Source: Desmospora activa DSM 45169 (GTDB lineage Bacteria > Bacillota > Bacilli > Thermoactinomycetales > DSM-45169). From it: 64,000 bases of DNA. Shown here piece after piece: positions 26,433 through 35,616 of this stretch (position 1 is its first letter; each line of letters starts with the position of its first letter). The stretch spans positions 1,922,001 to 1,986,000 of the forward strand of contig NZ_PZZP01000001.1 in the NCBI RefSeq assembly GCF_003046315.1, read 5' to 3'. Under the pieces are notes generated by a model. The model saw only the letters and a list, made by a program, of their open reading frames with translations, made no database searches and was not told the DNA's origin. Position numbers and translations under genes: made by a program.

Positions 26433-26571
26433 CCGGACCACCGGAGGCCCTTTTCCTTCCTTTATAAACATGGAAGTGAAAGGGCCTTTTTCATATAAAT
26501 CGTTCCATCTGGAGCCGACCAGACCGCTGGAGGCCCCGTCTCCCTTCTTACAAGGGGAGCGGGGCCTGTTT
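26433..26571 (+). ncRNA. Tandem hairpin leader RNA before ssuE (candidate attenuator)
   Basis: Two copies of the same layout, 86 bases apart. Each has a 4-bp mini-hairpin with an ACC-type tetraloop directly followed by AGGCCC and a large hairpin with a T-rich tail. Copy 1: CCGG-ACCA-CCGG (26433-26444), then GGCCCTTT/AAAGGGCC with inner CTTCC/GGAAG and TTTTT (26446-26491). Copy 2: CCAG-ACCG-CTGG (26519-26530), then GGCCCCG/CGGGGCC with an inner stem and TGTTT (26532-26571). Copy 1 has the form of a Rho-independent terminator. I do not recognise a SAM box, T-box or other named riboswitch here. Confidence 0.5.
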
Positions 26572-26606
26572 GGATACTGACATCTGATTAATGGAGGTTT
26601 TCCACA

Positions 26607-27176
26607 TTGGGTACAATCGTCACTCTCTCCGGTAGTCCTTCTGCGACTTCCCGCACATCCGCTGTTCTTACTATTATTCGCCAGCAACTCGCATTTGCTG
26701 GCTGGCAAACCGATGCCATCAAGGTTCGTGATTTGCCTCCACAGGATTTGATCTACGCTCACTTTAACAGTCCTGCCTTACAGGAGACCATCCGTTTGCT
26801 TAAAAATGCCGATGGAGTCATTATCGCCACCCCCGTTTACAAGGCATCCTATACAGGAGTCCTAAAAGCATATCTCGACCTGTTACCACAAGAGATTTTG
26901 GAAGAGAAAGTGGTTTGGCCCATTGCTGTCGGCGGCTCACTCGCCCATCTTCTCACCTTGGATTATGCGCTAAAGCCGGTCCTTTACGCCTTGGGAGCTC
27001 AAACAATCATCAAGGGAGTCTATATCCAGGATTCTTGGGTGAAACAACACGACAGCGGGCAAGTTCAGTTGGAGGAAACGCTCGCAAAACGAATTCATGA
27101 GGAAATCGAAAAATTCCAGAAGACATTGGCCAGCACAAATAAACGAGGTGAAATCGTTGCAGGAGAGAACGGATAA
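26607..27176 (+). CDS. ssuE: NADPH-dependent FMN reductase SsuE
   Basis: 189 residues. Flavodoxin-like fold with the FMN-binding LSGSPSATSRTS loop at the N-terminus and the ATPVYKASYTGVLKAYLDLLP segment typical of SsuE. It supplies reduced FMN to the SsuD monooxygenase. TTG start after GGAGG at ten bases. First gene of a five-gene operon whose order E-A-D-C-B is that of E. coli rather than B. subtilis. It overlaps the ssuA start by 20 bases. Confidence 0.9.
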   Translation: MGTIVTLSGSPSATSRTSAVLTIIRQQLAFAGWQTDAIKVRDLPPQDLIYAHFNSPALQETIRLLKNADGVIIATPVYKASYTGVLKAYLDLLPQEILEEKVVWPIAVGGSLAHLLTLDYALKPVLYALGAQTIIKGVYIQDSWVKQHDSGQVQLEETLAKRIHEEIEKFQKTLASTNKRGEIVAGENG

Positions 27177-28154
27177 AATTAATCGAATAAGACAGGCGAG
27201 GCTCCTGGTCCTGGGTGCGATCTTCGTTGCAGTGTCTGCTCTGGTAGCCGGTTGCTCTTCCAATGCCGCTGACGAAGATGAAAAGATCATGCGCATCGGA
27301 TATCAAAAGTTTGGCACCCTGAGCATTTTAAAAAGTCAAGGTACTCTGGAACAAGCATTAGACCACGTGGATACAAAGTGGAATGGACGGAATTCCCTGC
27401 CGGTCCACAGCTGTTGGAAGCTTTAAACGTGGGTAGCATCGACATTGGTCATACCGGTAACGCACCACCCATCTTCGCCCAAGCGGCTGGGACACCACTC
27501 ACCTATATCGGGGTTAGTTCACCCAAACCGGAAACAGAAGCAATCGTTGTACACAACGATTCCCCTATCAAAAGCGTCAAGGATTTAAAAGGAAAAAAGG
27601 TGGTCTTAAACAAGGGCTCCAACGTTCATTATCTGTTGGTTCGCGCACTGGAGGACGCCGGACTCCAATATGAAGACATTGAACCGGTCTATCTCCCGCC
27701 GGCGGATGCCCGTGCGGCTTTTTCCAAAAAAAGCGTCGACGCATGGGTGGTGTGGGATCCCTATTATGCCTCCGCAGAAGAGGACTTAGGGGTACGAACG
27801 ATCACCGACGCCACCGGGTATACTTCCAATCGTGAATTTGTTTTTGCGGAACAAGAATTTGCCGACAATCATAGCGCAGAAGTAAAAATCCTGTTAGAAG
27901 AATTGAAAAAAACGGCGGATTGGTTTAACGACCACCCTGAACAAACAGCGAAACAGCTGGCCGAACAAATCAAGATGGACCCCATACCGGTGGAGAAGGC
28001 CATTACACGAACCGAGTACGGGATGGAACCGATCAACGACGATGTGCTCAAAGACCAGCAACAAGTAGCGGACACCTTTGCCCGTATTGGTCTAATTCCG
28101 AAAAAAATTCAGGTAGAAGAGGTTATCTGGCCTGAAAATCGAGTGAAAAAATAA
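27157..28154 (+). pseudogene. ssuA: Sulfonate ABC transporter substrate-binding lipoprotein SsuA, frameshifted
   Basis: TTG start after GAGGTGA. The N-terminal part (lipoprotein signal ending VAGCSS, then IMRIGYQKFGTLSIL) reads in one frame to codon 74 at 27376-27378. The rest (VEWTEFPAGPQLLEALNVGS onward) reads from 27378 in the next frame to 28154. Joining them by counting the G at 27378 twice restores a normal ~332-residue SsuA. So one G is missing in AAAG(G)TGGAA. Either a real one-base deletion or a sequencing error at a short repeat. The mature protein would bind alkanesulfonates outside the membrane. If the mutation is real, uptake through SsuBC would be lost while ssuDCB may still be expressed. 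Confidence 0.88.
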
Positions 28155-28174
28155 AACGAAAGGATGAGTCAATC

Positions 28175-29326
28175 GTGCAGCTATTTTGGTTTATTCCCAC
28201 TCATGGAGATGGTCGATATCTGGGCACCACAACAGGGGGGCGCATCGTCGATTATGCTTACCTGCGACAAATGGCCCAGGCGGTGGACAGCCTCGGCTAC
28301 GAGGGAGCGCTCCTGCCAACAGGCCGATCCTGTGAAGACGCGTGGGTAGTCGCCTCTTCCCTCCTATCCGTCACTGAGCGGATGCGTTTCCTGGTAGCTG
28401 TACGCCCAGGACTCATCTCCCCTTCTGCTGCTGCTCGGATGACTTCCACCCTTGATCGCCTGTCCAATGGGAGATTACTGATCAACGTCGTGACGGGAGG
28501 TGATCCACTGGAGCTGGCCGGAGACGGGATTCACCTCAGTCATGATGAACGCTATGAACTGACCGATGAATTTTTGACCGTGTGGCGGCGAGAGATGGAA
28601 GGGGAGGAAGTCAATTTTAAAGGGAAGTATCTCGACATCCAAGGCGGAAAAGTATTGTTTCCCTCTACGCAACAACCCTATCCTCCACTCTATTTTGGAG
28701 GCTCATCTCCGGCAGGCCAACAGGTAGCGGCAAAGCATATCGACGTCTACCTTACCTGGGGAGAACCACCGGAGCAAGTGGCGAAAAAAATCGAACAGGT
28801 ACGCCAATTAGCAGCGCTACAGAACCGCACAGTCCGATTTGGAATCCGGATGCACATCATTGTACGAGAGACGGAAGAAGAAGCTTGGGATGCGGCGGAT
28901 CGTCTCATCCAATACGTAGATGAAGAAGCAATTGCTGCTTCCCAGAAAGTATTTTCCCGTTTTGATTCAGTCGGTCAAAAACGGATGTCACGACTGAACG
29001 GCTTTAACAAATCAAACCTAGAAATCAGCCCTAACCTATGGGCCGGAGTAGGACTGGTACGAGGCGGAGCAGGGACAGCCCTTGTCGGTAATCCTCGCAC
29101 AGTAGCCGAACGGATGAGAGAGTATTCCACCCTCGGGATTGATACTTTTATCCTGTCCGGATATCCCCATCTGGAAGAAGCATACCGGGTGGCGGAACTC
29201 CTATTTCCCCATCTGCCTCTGGCCCAGCAAGGAAGCATTTCTCATTCCCAACTCACCGGCCCATTTGGCGAAGTCGTGGCAAATGACCATTACCCCGATA
29301 AAAAGCATGGAGGGGGATTGCAGTGA
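28175..29326 (+). CDS. ssuD: FMNH2-dependent alkanesulfonate monooxygenase SsuD
   Basis: 383 residues of the LLM-class flavin monooxygenase barrel. Characteristic segments: [15 protein letters not shown] at the start, [13 protein letters not shown], and [15 protein letters not shown]. It releases sulfite and an aldehyde from alkanesulfonates using FMNH2 from SsuE and oxygen. GTG start with GGATGA upstream. Its stop overlaps ssuC (GTGA). Confidence 0.93.
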   Translation: MQLFWFIPTHGDGRYLGTTTGGRIVDYAYLRQMAQAVDSLGYEGALLPTGRSCEDAWVVASSLLSVTERMRFLVAVRPGLISPSAAARMTSTLDRLSNGRLLINVVTGGDPLELAGDGIHLSHDERYELTDEFLTVWRREMEGEEVNFKGKYLDIQGGKVLFPSTQQPYPPLYFGGSSPAGQQVAAKHIDVYLTWGEPPEQVAKKIEQVRQLAALQNRTVRFGIRMHIIVRETEEEAWDAADRLIQYVDEEAIAASQKVFSRFDSVGQKRMSRLNGFNKSNLEISPNLWAGVGLVRGGAGTALVGNPRTVAERMREYSTLGIDTFILSGYPHLEEAYRVAELLFPHLPLAQQGSISHSQLTGPFGEVVANDHYPDKKHGGGLQ

Positions 29327-30102
29327 TCAAAAACCGGCAGCCGTTCAAGTCCGTCGATTCGCTGATTCCATGGATCGTTCCCTTGGTATTGATCCTCCTG
29401 TGGCAGCTTCTTGCCCAGGCCGGATTAATTTCCAATCGCACACTGCCGGAACCGACAAAAGTGATCGAAGCAGCCCTGCTGCTGGCACAGTCAGGAGAGC
29501 TTTTCCAATACATCGGCGACAGCACCCTACGAGCTTTGACGGGATTGTTGGTTGGCGGAGGTATCGGATTAATCCTAGGATTTCTCAATGGTCTCTTTCC
29601 CATCGCAGAAAAATTACTGGACACGACCGTGCAAATGTTGCGCAATATCCCTCACTTGGCCTTGATCCCCCTCGCCATTTTATGGTTTGGGATCGGCGAA
29701 GAAGCCAAGCTCTTTCTAGTCGCATTAGGAGTCTTTTTTCCCATCTACTTAAATACCTTCCACGGCATTCGCTCCGTTGATCCCGGATTGATCGAAATGG
29801 GAAAAGTATATGGATTAAAAGGATTCTCCCTATACCGTAGAGTGATTCTACCTGGGGCGCTGCCGTCCATCCTGGTCGGTCTCCGGTTTTCCCTTGGCGT
29901 GATGTGGCTCACATTGATCGTCGCTGAAACCATCTCATCCGATTCAGGGATTGGCTATATGGCGATGAACGCTCGTGAATTTATGCAAATGGACATTGTG
30001 CTGGTCAGCATTTTATTGTATGCCTTGCTTGGAAAATTAGCCGATCTCTTGGCGAAGGTTTTAGAAAACCACTGCCTCCGCTGGCAAGCCGGCCGTTTAT
30101 GA
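29323..30102 (+). CDS. ssuC: Sulfonate ABC transporter permease SsuC
   Basis: 259 residues, six membrane helices, with the EAA-type loop ([24 protein letters not shown]) that contacts the ATPase. GTG start overlaps the ssuD stop. Typical of the nitrate/sulfonate/taurine permease family. Confidence 0.92.
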   Translation: MIKNRQPFKSVDSLIPWIVPLVLILLWQLLAQAGLISNRTLPEPTKVIEAALLLAQSGELFQYIGDSTLRALTGLLVGGGIGLILGFLNGLFPIAEKLLDTTVQMLRNIPHLALIPLAILWFGIGEEAKLFLVALGVFFPIYLNTFHGIRSVDPGLIEMGKVYGLKGFSLYRRVILPGALPSILVGLRFSLGVMWLTLIVAETISSDSGIGYMAMNAREFMQMDIVLVSILLYALLGKLADLLAKVLENHCLRWQAGRL

Positions 30103-30114
30103 AGGAGGGAAAAG

Positions 30115-30876
30115 ATGAGTGAGATTACGGTAGGCGGCCTGGAAATCAAAGGGCTGCAGAAACGATTTGGAAAACGGCAAGTCCTGGAGAATATCGATTT
30201 ATCGATCCGCCCCGGTCAATTTACGACCATCGTCGGTGAATCCGGCTGTGGAAAAAGCACATTCCTCCGTCTGCTGGCCGGATTGGAGACACCGACAGAG
30301 GGAACGATTATACAAGACGGCAAACCAGTTACAGCACACAACACAGCAACTCGTATGATGTTTCAAGACTCACGCCTTCTCCCCTGGGAAACGATTTCTG
30401 ACAATGTAAAACTGGGCATAACCGCGCATCCGACAACCGCAGAGGAAGAGGCTCTCAACATGTTGAAACTGGTGGGCCTAGAGGAATATAAGGATGAATG
30501 GCCTTCCGTTCTCTCCGGTGGTCAACGTCAGCGGGTCGCATTAGCCCGTGCCCTCGTCAGTCGGCCCCGGGTTCTGTTATTGGATGAACCGCTGGGAGCC
30601 CTGGACGCCCTCACTCGAATCGGCATGCAAGAACTGATCGAGCAGTTGTGGCAACGACAGCGATTTACCGCTCTCCTCGTCACCCACGATGCCACGGAAG
30701 CCGTTGCACTTGCCGATCGCGTCATTCTGTTAAAAAAGGGTCAGGTGGCACTGGATCTCCCCATCAACCTCCCCCGTCCACGTCCACGGGGGAGCGCCAA
30801 ATTTTCCGCCCTGGTCGAAACCATCCTGGACCATATCCTCGATCGACCGGAAAAGCTTCAAAACTCAATCCTTTAG
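30115..30876 (+). CDS. ssuB: Sulfonate ABC transporter ATPase SsuB
   Basis: 253 residues. Walker A GESGCGKST, Q-loop MMFQDSRLLPW, signature LSGGQRQRVALARAL, Walker B VLLLDEPLGALDALT and the switch His in VTHDATEAV are all intact. The DSRLLPW pattern is typical of SsuB/TauB. GAAGGAGGG before the ATG; last gene of the operon, followed by a terminator. Confidence 0.93.
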   Translation: MSEITVGGLEIKGLQKRFGKRQVLENIDLSIRPGQFTTIVGESGCGKSTFLRLLAGLETPTEGTIIQDGKPVTAHNTATRMMFQDSRLLPWETISDNVKLGITAHPTTAEEEALNMLKLVGLEEYKDEWPSVLSGGQRQRVALARALVSRPRVLLLDEPLGALDALTRIGMQELIEQLWQRQRFTALLVTHDATEAVALADRVILLKKGQVALDLPINLPRPRPRGSAKFSALVETILDHILDRPEKLQNSIL

Positions 30877-30883
30877 CAAAAAA

Positions 30884-30917
30884 GGTTGCTGACTAATAGG
30901 TTGTCAGCAGCCTTTTT
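30884..30917. terminator. Terminator between ssuB and pucR-like gene
   Basis: Stem GGTTGCTGAC/GTCAGCAGCC with TTTTT after it on the plus strand and an A-run before, so it can serve both converging transcripts. Confidence 0.85.
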
Positions 30918-30936
30918 CCGTCAAGGTAAATGCTGC

Positions 30937-32574
30937 TCACGAGGGTTTTAACAAATCTCGAATCACAATCGCCATCCGCAGACGCAACATTTCATCCGGC
31001 TCTTTCAGAGATCGCCCCAACATTTTTTCGCATTTTTGCAAGCGGTACTTAACCGTATTCTCATGAATATATAACTGCTTTGCCGACTTGGCGATCTGAC
31101 AATGATTCTCCAGATATACCGCCAGAGTCATCAATAACTCTTCTTTCTTACCCCCCTTTTTATCCACCAATCCTGTTAGCGTATTTTTATAGTAATCTTC
31201 CAAATGTTTTCGCGGAATCATGCGCAATAGCTCTGTCAATTGCCGAATTCGATAAAGCTGTATAAACCGACACTTCTTTGAACGATAGCCCCCTGATAAT
31301 GCGTCTATAGCCTCACGGTATACTTTTACGATATCCAACATATCTCGGGTACTGGGACTAACACCAAATGAGACTGAAATCCCGAACAGGTCCAACAAAT
31401 GTTGTTGAATCGAACACAATATTTCGATAAACGCCGCTTCACTCTCCTGCTCGTCGGCTTTTAGCGGATACAAAATTCCGATCCGATTTTCCGCCTCAAA
31501 TATGATCCCTTGCCTTTCCGCCTGCTTTAACCTCCACTCCATATGTTCATAGACGGTTTTATGCTGAAATAACTCTCCATTTTCGCTGGAAGACGGCAAG
31601 GAATATGGATCAATCTGACCAACTGCACAAATATAATCCTGATCCAAATGCAGTTGAAATTCCTTTCCCCTTCGGATCACTTCCTGTTTTGTCGGGATTT
31701 TTTCTTGCAAAAGTTCGTTAAAAAATTGATTTTTTGTATTACGAATACGTTCCTGCACGGCGTGCTGTTTCATATACGCAAATGCAATAATTTGGGCGGA
31801 TTGTTCAATCACCAGCAATGTTGTCGTATCCGCAGGAGAGACCCAACCGAAGACGACCATATACCTTTTCCTCGGCATTACCGTTGGAATCGGGAAAATC
31901 GATACCGTTTGCCGATCCTGATTTGCCGTTTTTAGGAAAGAAAATGACCCCATTCCGTTGTAAGACGCCTCCGCTTGGCCGTACTGAAGGAGATGCAACT
32001 TTAGTGAGAAGCTGATCTGGGGTGCCGGCGGATTGGAAGAAACATCCTGGTCACCGTATTCATCTACAATCAACACCGGCTTGTCCAATACCGTCGATAG
32101 CTGCCGCACAATCGTTTGCAACCCTTTACCTTTTAGCATCGATGATGTCAGTTGGCGCTGGGTGTTGAGAGCATCGGTTAATTCACGCGTCTCCTTTTCC
32201 AAAATACAACTGAGTGCTTGGTTTACCAATTCTCCCAAAGAAGGGGTCAACGGTAATTCAATGATGGGTAACTCCACCCGGTTCCCTATCTCAATAATGT
32301 GGTTAGGGATGTTGTCCCAATAGCGTTTCGTCTTGATTCCCAGACCGGCGCAACCATGTGCCGCCATAAATTCCACCAATTTTTCCAATTCGCTTTCGTT
32401 CTCTTTTATCGAATAAGCCGTTGTTAATAGCAGCTCTCCCGGCTTCAGATAGTTCATGATATCGGGAGCATCCATCATATTCACATTTTTTACTCGCCTT
32501 GTAATACCGCTATAGCCAGCTACGACATGGGCATTTGCAAAACACGCCAATTGTAGTAATCGTTTTAGTTCCAT
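30937..32574 (-). CDS. PucR family transcriptional regulator
   Basis: 545 residues. N-terminal PucR domain (GYSGITRRVKNVNMMDAPD and YLKPGELLLTTAYSIKENE), a middle GGDEF-like region, and a C-terminal helix-turn-helix (AKQLYIHENTVKYRLQKCEK). PucR of B. subtilis controls purine (allantoin) catabolism; other members control amino-acid or polyamine use. It is divergent from the YfcC carrier and two M20 amidohydrolases and very likely controls them. Start at ATG 32574 after GGGGAG; an upstream frame start lacks this site. A candidate promoter (TTGCAA-N17-TATCAC, minus strand, 32677-32649) overlaps a repeated box. Confidence 0.88.
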   Translation of the reverse strand: MELKRLLQLACFANAHVVAGYSGITRRVKNVNMMDAPDIMNYLKPGELLLTTAYSIKENESELEKLVEFMAAHGCAGLGIKTKRYWDNIPNHIIEIGNRVELPIIELPLTPSLGELVNQALSCILEKETRELTDALNTQRQLTSSMLKGKGLQTIVRQLSTVLDKPVLIVDEYGDQDVSSNPPAPQISFSLKLHLLQYGQAEASYNGMGSFSFLKTANQDRQTVSIFPIPTVMPRKRYMVVFGWVSPADTTTLLVIEQSAQIIAFAYMKQHAVQERIRNTKNQFFNELLQEKIPTKQEVIRRGKEFQLHLDQDYICAVGQIDPYSLPSSSENGELFQHKTVYEHMEWRLKQAERQGIIFEAENRIGILYPLKADEQESEAAFIEILCSIQQHLLDLFGISVSFGVSPSTRDMLDIVKVYREAIDALSGGYRSKKCRFIQLYRIRQLTELLRMIPRKHLEDYYKNTLTGLVDKKGGKKEELLMTLAVYLENHCQIAKSAKQLYIHENTVKYRLQKCEKMLGRSLKEPDEMLRLRMAIVIRDLLKPS

Positions 32575-32662
32575 CTCAACTCCCCAACCTTCACTAATCA
32601 CTCTTTAAAATTTGTCACAAAAAATAACATGGATATTCATCGAGAAGGGTGATAATCTCTTT

Positions 32663-32765
32663 TTTGTTTGATTGCAACAAAAATCTAAACCATATTTTGT
32701 CCTAATCGTATCATGACCCCTCAATCTTATGTAAGTATTATTGACATATAATATTTGTTTGATTG
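32663..32765. promoter_or_regulatory. Two copies of a TTTGTTTGATTG box in the pucR-yfcC intergenic region
   Basis: TTTGTTTGATTG occurs at 32663-32674 and again at 32754-32765, each followed by (C)AAC and then an A-rich tract, 91 bases apart. One copy overlaps the likely -35 of the pucR-like gene, the other lies just past a TATAAT (32747-32752) and 35 bases before the carrier gene. Good candidates for the regulator's operators. Confidence 0.45.
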
Positions 32766-32799
32766 AACTAAAACCTTAGTTAGAAATGGGGGAACCGTT

Positions 32800-34260
32800 A
32801 TGGCATCCGGTAACAAGGCCTCCTCTCCCTCCAGCCAATCTCGTCCTGACCCCGAATTTACAGTCAACCAACTGCGAATCCCCCATATTTACGTGATTTT
32901 ATTGGGGATGATCGTTTTGGTTGCCCTCGCCACCTTTATCATCCCCGCCGGTGAGTATGATCGAATCGCGGGACCGGAAGGACGAGAAGTGATAAAACCC
33001 GATTCTTACCAGCAAGTGGATTCCACTCCCATCGGTATCTTGCAAGTAATGATGGTCATACCCAAAGGTTTGCTGGATGCAGGAGAAGTCGTCGTCTTTA
33101 CGCTTATTATCGGCGGTATGTTTATGGTGCTAAGAAAAACCGGCATCATTCAACTAGGGGTCAATCACTTGACTCACTGCTTTGCCCAACGCAGCATTTG
33201 GGTTATTCCTGTATTGATGATTTTGTTCGCCACCATCGCTAGCTTTATCGGCACACCAGAACTGAGTCTGGTATATGTCCCTGTTTTATTGCCGCTGCTG
33301 TTGGCCTTGGGATATGACTCCATGACCGCAGTAGCTATCGCCCTGGTTGCCACTGCTGCAGGATTTACAGGGGGGCTTACCAACCCCGTTACAATCGGTC
33401 TTAGCCAGCAGATCGCCAACTTGCCTCTATATTCTGGCGCCGGTTTTCGGCTGATTGTTTTTATCGTCATGTTGTCCATTGGGATTGGTTATGTTGTTCA
33501 ATACGCAATCAAAGTCAAAAAAGATCCCTCCTACAGCATTACTTATGAAAATGATCAGGTAAAAAGAGAAGAAATCCGGACACAACAAAACCAACATAAA
33601 CAACAGCAAGGAACACCCCGACAAAAAGCGGCCTCTGTCGCCGCCGTCATCTTCTTCGCCCTGTTGGTTTACGGTGTCTTGATTGAAGGCTGGTTTATGA
33701 TGGAATTGTCCGGTTTATTCTTGCTCATGACCATCGTCGTTGGAGTATTGGCCGGGTTGAAAAGCACCAAAATTTGTGAGGCCTTTAATGAAGGGCTGAA
33801 AAGCGTCTTAATGGCTGCTTTTATCATCGGTATGGCGCGTGGAATCGCGGTGATGATGCAAGAGGGAAAAATTATGGATACGGTTATCTATGCGTTCGCA
33901 CAGGCGGTTTCATTTCTTCCAGGAACATTAACCGCCCTCGGTATGCTCATCGTGCAAAGTTTATTCAATTTTCTGGTCCCTTCCGGCAGTGGACAAGCGG
34001 TAATCACGATGCCGATTATGGCCCCTTTGGCCGATCTGCTGGGTGTAACTCGCCAGACCGCTGTACTCGCCTTTCAATTTGGTGACGGAATATCCAACAT
34101 TATTTATCCTACATCCGGTTATTTTATGGCCACCTTGGCATTGGCTGATGTACGCTGGGATCGATGGGTTCGCTTCATTCTGCCGTTGCTGCTGATGTGG
34201 GTGATCTTGGCTGCCATTTTTATCACAATCGCTCACGCGATTCAATGGGGGCCGTTTTGA
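32800..34260 (+). CDS. YfcC family basic amino acid/C4-dicarboxylate-type carrier
   Basis: 486 residues with about eleven helices. Belongs to the YfcC/DcuC-related family: RIPHIYVILLGMIVLVALATF, FIIPAGEYDR, and FLVPSGSGQAVITMPIMAPL in the C-terminal half. A lysine/glutamine-rich hydrophilic loop near residue 245-270 divides the protein. Members move dicarboxylates, arginine/ornithine or peptides; here the two downstream M20 amidohydrolases suggest an N-acylated or carbamoylated compound. GGGGGAACC precedes the ATG. First gene of the operon. Confidence 0.85.
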   Translation: MASGNKASSPSSQSRPDPEFTVNQLRIPHIYVILLGMIVLVALATFIIPAGEYDRIAGPEGREVIKPDSYQQVDSTPIGILQVMMVIPKGLLDAGEVVVFTLIIGGMFMVLRKTGIIQLGVNHLTHCFAQRSIWVIPVLMILFATIASFIGTPELSLVYVPVLLPLLLALGYDSMTAVAIALVATAAGFTGGLTNPVTIGLSQQIANLPLYSGAGFRLIVFIVMLSIGIGYVVQYAIKVKKDPSYSITYENDQVKREEIRTQQNQHKQQQGTPRQKAASVAAVIFFALLVYGVLIEGWFMMELSGLFLLMTIVVGVLAGLKSTKICEAFNEGLKSVLMAAFIIGMARGIAVMMQEGKIMDTVIYAFAQAVSFLPGTLTALGMLIVQSLFNFLVPSGSGQAVITMPIMAPLADLLGVTRQTAVLAFQFGDGISNIIYPTSGYFMATLALADVRWDRWVRFILPLLLMWVILAAIFITIAHAIQWGPF

Positions 34261-34359
34261 AGGCGAACATCATCATTCAGGGTTGGATCTTTGCAATGAT
34301 CTATCAACGTTACCCTCCGCTACCTTTTATATGTAAAACTAATCAGGAGGAATGATTCG

Positions 34360-35595
34360 ATGCTTATGCAAGAAACCACCAAACGGGTGGAACAACTGAT
34401 CCGCGATTTAAGCCGGTTTAATGAAACACCGGAAAAAGGGATTACTCGCCGTTTTCTCACCTCCATCGATCAAGAAGCCAAGCACTATCTCATCCAACAT
34501 GCGCAAGAACAGGGTTTAACCGTTAAAGAGGATGCCATCGGCAATATCTTTTGCACCCTTCCCGGCAGTAACCCAGATTTACCTGCGGTATGGACCGGGT
34601 CCCATGTGGACGCCCCCCTGCACGGTGGGATGTTTGATGGTGTCGTCGGCGTTGTTGGTGCGCTGGAGGCGCTAAGGCTCATACGAGAACAGGATATTGC
34701 GCGAGAACGAAATATTATAGCAGTAATATTTGCGTCGGAGGAGCCGACTCGCTTTGGAGTGGGTTGTCTCGGCAGCCGTGCACTAATCGGGCAGCTTTCA
34801 GAAACGATGTTGGATGATCTTGTCGATCAAGATGGGATCAGCTTGCGCCAAGCCTTGATCCAACAAGGTCGAAACCCTGGGGCAGCCGTAAACAGCCCAG
34901 CAGATCCAAAGCATATCCATAAGTTTGTCGAACTCCATATTGAACAGGGTATCGTCCTGGAAAAACTAGAAAAGCAGATTGGAATTGTAACCGCCATCGC
35001 CGCTCCTGCCGATATTCGTTTGCAGCTTTATGGCGTACAGGGACATGCGGGAGCCACCCCCATGAATCTACGCAAAGATGCCTTTGCCGCCTTGGGAGAG
35101 ATCAGTATGGCGTTGGAGCGACTCGCACGGCAATGGAACTGTGTCGGTACCATCGGCTCCGTAGAGGTCGATCCCGGAACGAGCAACGTCATTCCCGGAC
35201 TTGTAACATGTAGTATCGATATTCGCGGTGTGGAAACCGAATCGTTCCATTCGATGTTGGAGAAGCTTCATCAGGAGATTACAAACATCTGCTCAGGAAG
35301 AGGTATTCAGTTTAATTGGACACTTTTGAGCAAAGACGACCCCGTTCAAACTGATACCAAAATCGTCCAATCGATTGAATCCCAATGTCGTACGCTAGGA
35401 CTCAGCTATCACCATATGCCCAGTGGTGCTTACCACGACAGTATGATCATGGCGGCAATTTCCCAGGTAGGAATGATATTTGTACCTAGTCGGGATGGAA
35501 TTAGCCATGATCATCGTGAATGGACCAATTTTGAAGCGATCGCCAGCGGGATATCCGTTTTAACCCAAACTTTGATACAGCTATCGCAAAAATAA
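34360..35595 (+). CDS. M20 family Zn-dependent amidohydrolase (allantoate/N-carbamoyl hydrolase type), copy 1
   Basis: 411 residues. Metal ligands are visible in TGSHVDAPLHGGMFDG, SEEPTRFG and ELHIEQG; the dimerisation domain carries QGHAGATPMNLRKDA. This is the hydantoinase/carbamoylase (HyuC/AllC-like) branch of M20, which cleaves allantoate, N-carbamoyl amino acids or ureidoglycolate. The first motif differs from the usual GSHLDTV (HVDAP), a hint of altered substrate. AGGAGG lies nine bases before the ATG. Related to, but clearly different from, the next gene. Confidence 0.88.
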   Translation: MLMQETTKRVEQLIRDLSRFNETPEKGITRRFLTSIDQEAKHYLIQHAQEQGLTVKEDAIGNIFCTLPGSNPDLPAVWTGSHVDAPLHGGMFDGVVGVVGALEALRLIREQDIARERNIIAVIFASEEPTRFGVGCLGSRALIGQLSETMLDDLVDQDGISLRQALIQQGRNPGAAVNSPADPKHIHKFVELHIEQGIVLEKLEKQIGIVTAIAAPADIRLQLYGVQGHAGATPMNLRKDAFAALGEISMALERLARQWNCVGTIGSVEVDPGTSNVIPGLVTCSIDIRGVETESFHSMLEKLHQEITNICSGRGIQFNWTLLSKDDPVQTDTKIVQSIESQCRTLGLSYHHMPSGAYHDSMIMAAISQVGMIFVPSRDGISHDHREWTNFEAIASGISVLTQTLIQLSQK

Positions 35596-35616
35596 TATAT
35601 AGAAAGGAAGGATTTT

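Noticed and set aside
26433-26571. SAM-I riboswitch or T-box as explanation of the ssu leader
   Set aside because: The conserved SAM-I core (GAGGGA...GGC...CCGGCAACC order) and the T-box AGGGTGG...ACCGCG sequence are not present.
26199-26762. 187-codon minus-strand frame across the ssu leader
   Set aside because: Antisense to lrgB end, the promoter, the hairpin leader and ssuE; no ribosome binding site or protein-like composition.
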